Shown here in pieces: positions 1 through 5,216 of a stretch of 5,216 nucleotides of DNA (the stretch's first letter is position 1; each line of letters begins with the position of its first letter). The position numbers were made by a program, and so were the translations under genes. Below the pieces are notes generated by a model. The model was not told the origin of the DNA. It worked only from the letters and a program-made list of their open reading frames with translations, and did no database searches. This stretch comes from Promethearchaeota archaeon (GTDB taxonomy: Archaea > Asgardarchaeota > Lokiarchaeia > Sigynarchaeales > SOKP01), in the NCBI GenBank assembly GCA_019894735.1, contig JAGXOB010000068.1:1-5216 (forward strand). Direction: 5' to 3'.

Positions 1-754
1 ACGTATTACCGGATATAAAAGTGTGATTCGAATTTTCGTTATAAATCCCATTACTGTTGTTAGTTATCGTGTTTGAAATCAGAGAATTCGAATTACTTTC
101 GTCTAAATATATTCCTGCCATTCCATTGTTGGTTATAGTATTCCCTGTAATATCACAATCTCGAGAATTGTCAAGATTAATCGCTATAGCAGTTGCGAAA
201 TTAATAAAATTTGAATCTAAATCTATATTGTCAGAATTTATAATTCCTATTGGCGCGCCGCACCTCAAAAAATCATTATTTGTAAGTCTAAGTAAACTAC
301 AATTATCAATATAAAGTCCGACAAAAGGAATTCTAACGGTATTAGTGTCAAGACGACCGTTTGTAGTGTTAATTATTGAAATACCGAGACTCATCCCTGG
401 AGCCTTAAAAGTGCAATTTATTATTCTGAAAAATTTACGTGAGTTTGAAATATCAAGGCAAATCCCCCCCGGTAAGTCGAATATATGATTCGCAATTATG
501 TAAGGATTGCCAGATGTTCCAGAACCAGTGCATACGCCAACAGCTTTAGCTACAAGCCAACTTTTAGTTGGATCAGTATCATCGATCTCGATAGTAGAAG
601 TATATAGCGTTGATGGTTTTAGATATTGAGTATTGTTATCTGTATTAACTATTTCTACAGACAACAGAGATGAAGTTGCTAAGTAGAGACTAAATAGCGG
701 TACAGTTAGCAATAGTATCGTTAATATTGTTAAATATTGTTTTTTGTATTTCAT
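1..754 (-). CDS. Exported right-handed beta-helix (NosD/PbH1-like) protein, C-terminus beyond left edge
   Basis: The reading frame is open from an ATG at 754-752 to the left edge, giving 251 residues without a stop; the C-terminus is outside the window. The N-terminus is a signal peptide: basic MKYKK, a hydrophobic stretch at about residues 7-26, then a Ser/Thr-rich region. Residues 77-87 read GSGTSGNPYII, the entry motif that in many archaeal secreted beta-helix proteins precedes the first coil. From about residue 98 onward, short Asn-rich coils repeat, for example ISNSRKFFRIINCTF, GLYIDNCSLLRLTNNDF and two NTITNN turns at 205-210 and 228-233, exactly 23 residues apart. This is the PbH1 pattern of a parallel beta-helix, as in NosD, pectate lyases and surface adhesins. 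Substrate and partner cannot be read from this part; a carbohydrate-binding or structural surface role is inference. No clear Shine-Dalgarno sequence precedes the start. A run of seven C at 464-470 lies inside the gene without breaking the frame. Confidence 0.85.
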   Translation of the reverse strand, partial: MKYKKQYLTILTILLLTVPLFSLYLATSSLLSVEIVNTDNNTQYLKPSTLYTSTIEIDDTDPTKSWLVAKAVGVCTGSGTSGNPYIIANHIFDLPGGICLDISNSRKFFRIINCTFKAPGMSLGISIINTTNGRLDTNTVRIPFVGLYIDNCSLLRLTNNDFLRCGAPIGIINSDNIDLDSNFINFATAIAINLDNSRDCDITGNTITNNGMAGIYLDESNSNSLISNTITNNSNGIYNENSNHTFISGNT

Positions 755-814
755 TTTTTACACTTATTTGTTATTAAATAAATTTGGATTGGATAAGAAC
801 TTAAGAACGAGCTT

Positions 815-829
815 TCTATTTAAATTTAT
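815..829 (-). promoter_or_regulatory. TATA element of the beta-helix gene
   Basis: Read on the minus strand the site is ATAAATTTAAATAGA, which contains TTTAAATA, a good archaeal TATA box. Its centre is about 67 bases before the ATG at 754. Transcription starting roughly 25 bases downstream would give a leader of about 40 bases. The same 15 bases occur at 3282-3296 before the other exported-protein gene. The core is nearly palindromic, so orientation is taken from the gene it precedes. Confidence 0.55.
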
Positions 830-915
830 GTACCTTTATTAGAATTTGTCTATCTTCTTCAGTAATCTCTCTTTAAGAAAATAAGGATTCTTAGTAAGAG
901 TTTTTTAAATTTAGA

Positions 916-928
916 ATAAAAAAAAAAT
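916..928 (-). terminator. Poly-T termination signal after the 746-residue gene
   Basis: Bases 918-927 are ten A on the plus strand, so the minus-strand transcript carries a U10 run beginning 16 bases after the stop codon at 943-945. Archaeal RNA polymerase commonly terminates at such U tracts without a hairpin. Together with a separate TATA element before the beta-helix gene, it suggests the two minus-strand genes are separate transcription units. Confidence 0.45.
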
Positions 929-942
929 AAGTTTAAAATCTA

Positions 943-3183
943 TTAAATTTTGCGCTTTTTTCGTAAAGTTATAATCGAAATTACCCCAATTGAGAAGGTT
1001 ACTGCAAATGATACCAAATAAATATCGTATCCAGGAATACCTCCATCAATGATAGGTCCAGCTATAATTTGTGCCCACATAAAGGAAATTTCGTTTATCC
1101 ACAATTCAAAGTTGTCGGCGTACGCTGAATCGTCATAATCACCCGTGAATTGATCAATAAGATATCCGTTAAATAATGTCTTTCCGCCATTGCCTAAAAC
1201 TATGTTTGCGTTATCTTCCGTTTCAGATACTGTATAGCCTGCCAAAGCTGTAGCATTTGGATAAATCGTTAGAAGGTCTCCCTCATCGCCATAATCTCTA
1301 ATAGGATCAAATCTGGTTGCTCCATAATTAACAGGTAGGTTAAAGATTGCATGTGCTGCATCCCAAATATATAGTGACGAAGAACCAGGCTGAGTTTGAC
1401 TATAAGCGAATCCTAATCTTGCCCATAAAGGATGAGTTGGATCGTAATTTACTCTGAATGTAGACATTATTAATCGCCCCCCTTCTTTAACAAAATTATT
1501 CACTGTTGTTAATATTGAAGCACTAAAACCGGGGATCCAAGGATTATCTATTATAAGTAATTTCCAATCCTGCAAATTTAGTGATAAATTCGTGTAATCA
1601 TCATCAAAAGTTAAGTAGAAGTCAATACCTAGTTCATTAAGAGCGTTAGAAACCGGAGTTCGGTAGTAATTAGGACTATCAGGTTCATCAACAAAGAGAA
1701 GCACTTCAGCGTCACCGGATATAAGCCAATTTGCGACATTAATAGCATACTGGAGATTACTGAAAGTATTTATAGTTGTATCTCGAAACGCGGCAAGATC
1801 CGACATTAAAAGAACTCGTCCATTACCATACTCTTGTCCCGCTACATAAATTTCCGTATCATCAAAACCCCAAATTGGAAAAGCATCTCCAGAATAATTA
1901 ATAGTTCCAGGAGCAGAGGCACTTATTTCAAGACAACCTTCAACGGTAGGATGGTCCACAATATATGTAGCACCGCTAGTACCAGTAACTGAAACCATTT
2001 GTAAATCATAGCTTCCATAGAGATAGTTAATAATATTGTTTTCATCAACAAATCCTGCGTTTTCCCCAATTGCTATAAGTCCTCCACCGTTATTTACCCA
2101 TTGAGTTACAGCTGTTACTTCACTTGAAGTAAAGTTAAGTTCGGGCATACAAAGAAAGAGCATATCGTAAGGAAGTAGATTGTTTGTTGTAAGATTCCCA
2201 GTAGGAGAGGGATATAATTTATCAATTGTATAAGATCTATTAACTAGATTATCCCTTAATATTTCATATCGAGGAGCATAATTAGCGTACGACAGATCCC
2301 ATGCATCAATTCCGTAATATGGGAAATGAGATAAATCAAATAGAATTCGCCCTTTTGGTCGTGGGCAGAGCCAATCTATAGCGTCAATAATTATATCTTC
2401 CATATTAACTCCTATAGAATCGCCTTCACCTAACATTTGAATAACGCGACCACCTTTTTTAGTTGGATCAAAAGCAACGACTGTAGCAAGATTACTATTT
2501 TCTGCTTTAGTAGCTAATTTTGTTATCTCTGATGCTATGGAAGTACCCTGTAAAGCAGTCCAATCGAACGCCGCCCAATCTATACTTTTTTCAGTTATAG
2601 TATCATTTACTTGATATGCTTTAGTAACTGGATGCCGTGTCGTTATATTCTGAACAGTAGAGAAAGGAGAGTAGTTCCAATAAACACTATAACCTTCAGA
2701 GCCTTCTGATTCAGGTGGAATCATACCAGCGTAGCATATATAACTTATAGCGCTATCAAAACTGATAATTCCTCCTCCACCTAACCAGAATTCTTTCACA
2801 TAATTTGTAATATTTTCTCGTGGTACATTATCCGCCAATATAAAAACATCATAATCAGCTGTCATTAGTTTATGATTTGAGATGTCACTCGCGGTTAATT
2901 CAGATACTTCGTAACCGGCACCTATTAATAAGTCTTTAAGTGCTGTATAATTGTTATGCATATTACCTAATGTAGCATATCCCGGTCTCGTAATATTTGG
3001 TTCATTATAAATTGCTACTCGAACCGTTTTGGGAATAATTTGAGAGCTCGTTGGTGCAAGATCTTTAGTTTGTGAATTTAGTGGGTTGGCAGTTGTTATA
3101 ATTGGTAAACTAGATATGGTTAAGAGAACAGTTAAAGACAGAAGGATAATCATATTTTTTTTGTAAATTTTTGTTTTTTTCAT
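943..3183 (-). CDS. Surface-anchored protein with three tandem glutamine-amidotransferase-like domains
   Basis: Complete 746-residue protein. A signal peptide covers about residues 1-32 (basic KKTKIYKK, then a hydrophobic core). Three similar domains follow at about 52-273, 278-489 and 492-704. Each has an opening strand (VRVAIYNEP, GRILFDLSH, AEVLLFVDE), a second strand after an acidic or aromatic residue (YDVFILADN, YDMLFLCMP, WKLLIIDNP), a Gly-rich turn (GGGGIISF, GGGLIAIG, EGGRLIMS), a late strand (GGRVIQMLG, NGRVLLMSD, NGGKTLFNG) and a closing helix ending in a Trp-containing motif. This fits the class I glutamine-amidotransferase-like/flavodoxin-like fold (ThuA, DUF4350 and GIFT relatives). 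The Gly-rich elbows carry no Cys nucleophile, so amidotransferase activity is unlikely; ligand binding is inference. Residues 716-719 are IPGY, followed by one membrane helix (721-740) and RKKRK, an archaeosortase-type C-terminal signal. Twelve N-glycosylation sequons agree with export. The first Met is kept because it supplies the basic signal-peptide n-region; Met11 would lose it. Confidence 0.85.
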   Translation of the reverse strand: MKKTKIYKKNMIILLSLTVLLTISSLPIITTANPLNSQTKDLAPTSSQIIPKTVRVAIYNEPNITRPGYATLGNMHNNYTALKDLLIGAGYEVSELTASDISNHKLMTADYDVFILADNVPRENITNYVKEFWLGGGGIISFDSAISYICYAGMIPPESEGSEGYSVYWNYSPFSTVQNITTRHPVTKAYQVNDTITEKSIDWAAFDWTALQGTSIASEITKLATKAENSNLATVVAFDPTKKGGRVIQMLGEGDSIGVNMEDIIIDAIDWLCPRPKGRILFDLSHFPYYGIDAWDLSYANYAPRYEILRDNLVNRSYTIDKLYPSPTGNLTTNNLLPYDMLFLCMPELNFTSSEVTAVTQWVNNGGGLIAIGENAGFVDENNIINYLYGSYDLQMVSVTGTSGATYIVDHPTVEGCLEISASAPGTINYSGDAFPIWGFDDTEIYVAGQEYGNGRVLLMSDLAAFRDTTINTFSNLQYAINVANWLISGDAEVLLFVDEPDSPNYYRTPVSNALNELGIDFYLTFDDDYTNLSLNLQDWKLLIIDNPWIPGFSASILTTVNNFVKEGGRLIMSTFRVNYDPTHPLWARLGFAYSQTQPGSSSLYIWDAAHAIFNLPVNYGATRFDPIRDYGDEGDLLTIYPNATALAGYTVSETEDNANIVLGNGGKTLFNGYLIDQFTGDYDDSAYADNFELWINEISFMWAQIIAGPIIDGGIPGYDIYLVSFAVTFSIGVISIITLRKKRKI
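946..1038 (-). other. C-terminal IPGY sorting/anchor signal of the 746-residue protein
   Basis: Encodes residues 716-746: the IPGY motif, Asp, a hydrophobic stretch of about 20 residues and the basic end RKKRKI. The tripartite layout (short PG-containing motif, single helix, basic tail at the extreme C-terminus) is that of archaeal CTERM sorting signals, of which haloarchaeal PGF-CTERM, processed by archaeosortase A, is the best known. The IPGY form is one I associate with Asgard archaea. If it is not processed, it would still act as a C-terminal membrane anchor with the three domains outside. Confidence 0.7.
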
Positions 3184-3276
3184 GACATTTCACAATTTTC
3201 TAAGTGTTTTTTACTTTTGTAGTAAATATCAAAATCAATTTTTAATAAAAAATGGATTTATTACGAGATTATCTTG

Positions 3277-3301
3277 ATTTATCTATTTAAATTTATCTAT
3301 T
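3277..3301. repeat. Perfect 11-bp direct repeat over the TATA element
   Basis: ATTTATCTATT occurs at 3277-3287 and again at 3291-3301, three bases between them, period 14. The pair is bracketed by an inverted pair, CTTGA at 3273-3277 and TCAAG at 3301-3305. The overlap with the TATA core makes it a candidate binding site for a repressor or activator, but AT-rich intergenic DNA can produce such repeats by chance. Confidence 0.4.
3282..3296 (-). promoter_or_regulatory. TATA element of the 746-residue surface-protein gene
   Basis: Minus strand reads ATAAATTTAAATAGA, identical over all 15 bases to the element at 815-829 before the beta-helix gene. It contains TTTAAATA, a typical TATA box, about 106 bases before the ATG. 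It lies within an 11-bp direct repeat (3277-3287 and 3291-3301). Confidence 0.55.
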
Positions 3302-3306
3302 CAAGC

Positions 3307-3462
3307 CTATTTTCTTTCCTTTTTTACATTTTTGGCAAGAAAAAATTTTAGCAGGTTAGAAATTAGGTAAAGGGATATACCTAATAAAATGAGAAGTTTT
3401 TGAAGGAAAGGTTTTAAAATTGCTCGATGGTTAATATTAAATCTTAAGAATATATCTTTCAT
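3307..3462 (-). CDS. Possible small single-helix membrane protein (51 residues)
   Basis: An ORF of 51 codons runs from ATG 3462-3460 to TAG 3309-3307. The next in-frame stop upstream is only five codons before the ATG, with one possible alternative start (TTG) between them. The product begins MKDIFLRFNINHR, has a hydrophobic segment at about residues 19-43 (LLILLGISLYLISNLLKFF) and ends in the basic tail KNVKKERK. This is the make-up of a small membrane protein with a cytosolic basic end. I recognise no family. It lies between two divergent genes, 62 bases from the plus-strand membrane protein, and its stop is followed directly by the promoter of the surface-protein gene. No Shine-Dalgarno sequence is visible. 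A chance ORF in AT-rich DNA remains possible, and an 8-bp inverted repeat within it offers a non-coding alternative. Confidence 0.42.
   Translation of the reverse strand: MKDIFLRFNINHRAILKPFLQKLLILLGISLYLISNLLKFFLAKNVKKERK
3362..3385. repeat. 8-bp perfect inverted repeat with 8-base loop
   Basis: ATTAGGTA at 3362-3369 is exactly complementary to TACCTAAT at 3378-3385, with AAAGGGAT between. It could be a short hairpin or an operator for a dimeric regulator in the region between the divergent genes. It lies within the small minus-strand ORF, where it encodes part of the hydrophobic segment, so only one of these readings may be functional. No T tract adjoins it on either strand, which argues against a terminator. 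Confidence 0.4.
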
Positions 3463-3510
3463 ATCATAAATCAACTATTTTAGAAATTTCAATATCTAAT
3501 CAATAAGGAT

Positions 3511-3514
3511 GGAG
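3511..3514 (+). promoter_or_regulatory. Shine-Dalgarno-like GGAG before the ten-helix membrane protein
   Basis: GGAG, preceded by AAGGAT, stands 10 bases before the ATG at 3525. It complements the usual archaeal 16S rRNA 3' end (CCUCC) over four bases and supports this start. Neither of the two large minus-strand genes has a comparable motif. Confidence 0.5.
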
Positions 3515-3524
3515 TATAATTCTA

Positions 3525-4904
3525 ATGCCTGATCCAATGACACCCTCAAAAATTAGTGCTAAACTGGATAAATATTTCCATAAAATTTTTAATCCAAGTC
3601 ATATAGCTTATACAATTTTCTTTTTCATTGAAGTTCTAATCCTAATACTGTTTTTCTTTTTGGGTAGCACAAGCTTAGGTAATATTGGTTTGTTCTTAGC
3701 TACGACTTTCTCAATGTCTTTTATAATATTGATGTTTCTTGGAGTTAATTCTAAATTTGATCGGTATCTTTTTACAAAAACCTTGGATCAACATAAAACC
3801 CTTATTTTTGCTGGTTCTTTAGCTTTTAGTTTTATAATAATACTATTGTATTTTTTGTTTGGGAATTCCACTCAGATTCCTATTCAATTTCTAGGATGGG
3901 ATTATATCCTTCCGGGGTTTTTTATAATAATATATTTTGGGTGGAACATGGCTCAAATCTTTTTTTTAAAGTCTGGTTTTGAAAAAATCTCAGATAATGT
4001 AAATTCAAAGATTCTACCAAATAGGGATTCAAATAGAAATAGAATCCTCAGTATAGTCTTTTTAATTCTAGCTCTTTCACTACCAGTATTGACTCAATTG
4101 GGGACATTTTTTGCTTTCATTCCGTTTTTCGAGCCTCAAGGCCCAAGTGCTTCTTTGGAGCCTCTATGGTGGTTCAATGGATGGAATATTGCTATGTATA
4201 TAGTGATCTTGTTAATCTCCTATCGATTATGCTTTCTTTACATAAAAAGTATGAGAAATGATACTTTTAATGTATATTCATCAGTATTTTTCATCTTAGT
4301 TTGGTTAATCATTTGGTATAGATCCTTTAGTTTCATAAACTCCTTTAGGAGTGTTACTGAAGCTTTAGGTATTGATGCTTTTCGGGCATTTATCGACGTA
4401 CTATTGATGATCTTTACTGCAGTTTTAGTTATTAGAAGTTTAGGTAACAGAACTTTTAAATTTCGGATTTTTAATCCTAATAATTTAGCCTTTTTTCTAT
4501 TTGCTTTCACATTAATATATGTTCAAGGTCAAATCGTTATGATAACAGGAGCAGGTTCAATTTCTGGAACTTATACAAGCTTTAAACAAGTAAATTTAAC
4601 AAACAATTTTATTGTGTTGTTGATTACAATTATTTTCTATTGGGTTTATTCGGAGTATATTTTAGAGAAAAAAGGTTTGATATTGAAAAAGGTATTCAAG
4701 CAGGAAGAAGTCATTCAAATTGTTTCCGATTTTAAAAATTATCTTATAAACAGCGGTGCGCTTGATTCTAATAAAATAACTGATTGGGAATACCAAAATT
4801 ACTTAAAAAATAAAAAGTTAATAAATGAGGAACTAGAAGATTCTGAACGACTGGAAAAATCTGAAGAACCAACCGAAGAAGAAGGACCTCTTGAAGAGCT
4901 GTAA
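3525..4904 (+). CDS. Polytopic membrane protein with ten predicted helices and an acidic C-terminal tail
   Basis: Complete 459-residue protein that I do not recognise as a named family. Hydrophobic segments lie at about residues 27-47, 51-73, 92-113, 128-148, 174-199, 218-240, 250-270, 286-305, 319-338 and 360-379. The basic loops (74-91, 149-173, 240-249, 305-318) fall on alternate sides, so the positive-inside rule predicts ten helices with both ends in the cytosol. Outer loops are short and polar or Gly-rich, for example residues 339-360. The final 80 residues are soluble: a helical part with a Lys-rich stretch, then an acidic run of Glu (about 435-459) that may bind a partner. There is no signal peptide and no transporter signature or ATP-binding motif that I can see. 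The start is supported by GGAG ten bases upstream. The gene is divergent from the minus-strand genes on its left and ends 27 bases from the stop of the convergent ATPase gene. Transporter or membrane scaffold are both possible; neither is shown. Confidence 0.85.
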   Translation: MPDPMTPSKISAKLDKYFHKIFNPSHIAYTIFFFIEVLILILFFFLGSTSLGNIGLFLATTFSMSFIILMFLGVNSKFDRYLFTKTLDQHKTLIFAGSLAFSFIIILLYFLFGNSTQIPIQFLGWDYILPGFFIIIYFGWNMAQIFFLKSGFEKISDNVNSKILPNRDSNRNRILSIVFLILALSLPVLTQLGTFFAFIPFFEPQGPSASLEPLWWFNGWNIAMYIVILLISYRLCFLYIKSMRNDTFNVYSSVFFILVWLIIWYRSFSFINSFRSVTEALGIDAFRAFIDVLLMIFTAVLVIRSLGNRTFKFRIFNPNNLAFFLFAFTLIYVQGQIVMITGAGSISGTYTSFKQVNLTNNFIVLLITIIFYWVYSEYILEKKGLILKKVFKQEEVIQIVSDFKNYLINSGALDSNKITDWEYQNYLKNKKLINEELEDSERLEKSEEPTEEEGPLEEL

Positions 4905-4931
4905 ATTAAGTTTAAATTGATACGTGATTAA

Positions 4932-5216
4932 TTAATTCTCAAGATTTTCATATTTTTTTAGGATACTCTCTAGATTTTCTTCGTCATCAATTATCTCGTT
5001 AAAAATCTTTATTAAAATTTTAATTATTGCCCGGGGATTCCCTTGGGTATGTTCTAAAATTTTTTTTAGTATGATTTCATTTAATGGGAAATAAAGATTC
5101 TCAAAAACTTGCGCAAATTCGTTACATTCAATGCAGTCATAGAACGTATTCATAGTATTGATGTAAAACTCAAATATATCGTCTTCGCTAAAATTGTTTA
5201 AATAAAGCGGTTCCTT
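4932..5216 (-). CDS. C-terminal end of a probable AAA+/STAND-type ATPase, N-terminus beyond right edge
   Basis: The frame is open from the right edge to the TAA at 4934-4932, giving 94 residues. An internal ATG at 5153 could be taken for a start, but the 21 codons before it are in frame, continuous and protein-like (EPLYLNNFSEDDIFEFYINT), so the gene almost certainly begins outside the window. The fragment has the layout of the lid region of AAA+ or STAND ATPases of the archaeal Orc1/Cdc6-like kind: an L..FSEDDI segment that usually follows the core strands, then helices, then HTQGNPRAIIKILIKI at about residues 56-71, in which GNPR is the usual sensor-2 type motif whose Arg contacts the nucleotide. 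The protein ends with an acidic helix. Walker A and B motifs would lie to the right and cannot be checked. It converges on the ten-helix membrane protein gene. Which ATPase family it belongs to (replication, STAND signalling, defence) is undecided. Confidence 0.55.
   Translation of the reverse strand, partial: KEPLYLNNFSEDDIFEFYINTMNTFYDCIECNEFAQVFENLYFPLNEIILKKILEHTQGNPRAIIKILIKIFNEIIDDEENLESILKKYENLEN

Larger units (their letters stand above)
3184..3306. other. Leader and promoter region of the 746-residue gene
   Basis: These 123 bases separate the stop of the small minus-strand ORF from the ATG of the large surface-protein gene. They hold the TATA element at 3282-3296 and otherwise very AT-rich sequence. 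Transcription from that TATA element would give a long leader of roughly 75-80 bases. No Shine-Dalgarno motif is visible before the ATG at 3183, and no strong hairpin or riboswitch-like structure was recognised. Confidence 0.5.

Noticed and set aside
56..142. DNA-level tandem repeat in the beta-helix gene
   Set aside because: The NTITNN coils recur at 23-residue spacing, but the codons differ between copies, so this is a protein-level repeat and not recent DNA duplication.
252..259. GGCGCGCC palindrome, unusual in AT-rich DNA
   Set aside because: It encodes part of the CGAP residues of the beta-helix protein, is single, and has no repeat or integration signature around it.
57..314. Plus-strand ORF of 85 codons
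   Set aside because: It lies fully inside the minus-strand beta-helix gene, whose translation has clear coils and a signal peptide; the plus-strand product has no coherent features.
464..470. Run of seven C in an AT-rich gene, possible slippage or phase-variation tract
   Set aside because: The minus-strand frame is coherent beta-helix protein on both sides of the run (Gly-Gly-Pro codons), so there is no sign of a frameshift; only read-level length variation could revive this.
868..900. Possible hairpin (AAGAA ... TTCTT) in the intergenic stretch
   Set aside because: The stem is only five A/T-rich pairs with no flanking T run on the relevant strand; too weak to call.
3509..3532. Seven-codon ORF (ATG GAG ... 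TGA) overlapping the start of the ten-helix protein gene
   Set aside because: Its ATG overlaps the Shine-Dalgarno-like GGATGGAG and has no ribosome site of its own; it is most simply explained as a by-product of that motif.
4238..4510. Minus-strand ORF of 90 codons
   Set aside because: It is antisense to transmembrane helices 6-9 of the plus-strand membrane protein and its Lys/Leu-rich product is what such a shadow gives.
4953..4959. T7 run downstream of the ten-helix protein gene as a terminator
   Set aside because: It lies inside the coding end of the convergent ATPase gene and is short; T runs are common in this AT-rich window, so it is not called, although it could still stop transcription.

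Overview
This AT-rich window (about one third G+C by eye) looks like a piece of an archaeal chromosome, most probably from an Asgard archaeon of the Lokiarchaeia type. Four observations support this. A large exported protein ends in an IPGY motif, one membrane helix and a basic tail, as in the C-terminal sorting signals of these archaea. A second exported protein is a beta-helix with the GSGT..(N/D)PY.I entry motif that is common in Asgard secreted proteins. Both genes have a TTTAAATA-type TATA element and no clear Shine-Dalgarno sequence. The taxonomic call is inference; no rRNA or tRNA gene is present to confirm it.

Layout from left to right: (1) bases 1-754, minus strand, the first 251 residues of an exported right-handed beta-helix (NosD/PbH1-like) protein, cut by the left edge; (2) bases 755-942, an intergenic stretch with that gene's TATA element and a T10 tract just past the stop of the next gene; (3) bases 943-3183, minus strand, a complete 746-residue surface protein made of three tandem glutamine-amidotransferase-like (flavodoxin-like) domains and a C-terminal sorting/anchor segment; (4) bases 3184-3524, a 341-base divergent region with a TATA element set in an 11-bp direct repeat, an overlooked 51-codon minus-strand ORF for a possible single-helix membrane protein, and an 8-bp perfect inverted repeat; (5) bases 3525-4904, plus strand, a complete polytopic membrane protein with ten predicted helices and an acidic cytosolic tail; (6) bases 4932-5216, minus strand, the C-terminal end of a probable AAA+/STAND-type ATPase that enters from the right edge, convergent with gene 5.

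The two large minus-strand genes both encode exported, probably cell-surface proteins and share a 15-bp sequence at their promoters, so they may be expressed alike although they appear to be separate transcription units. Nothing in the sequence ties the ten-helix protein or the ATPase to them. No CRISPR array, insertion sequence, tRNA or rRNA gene was seen.
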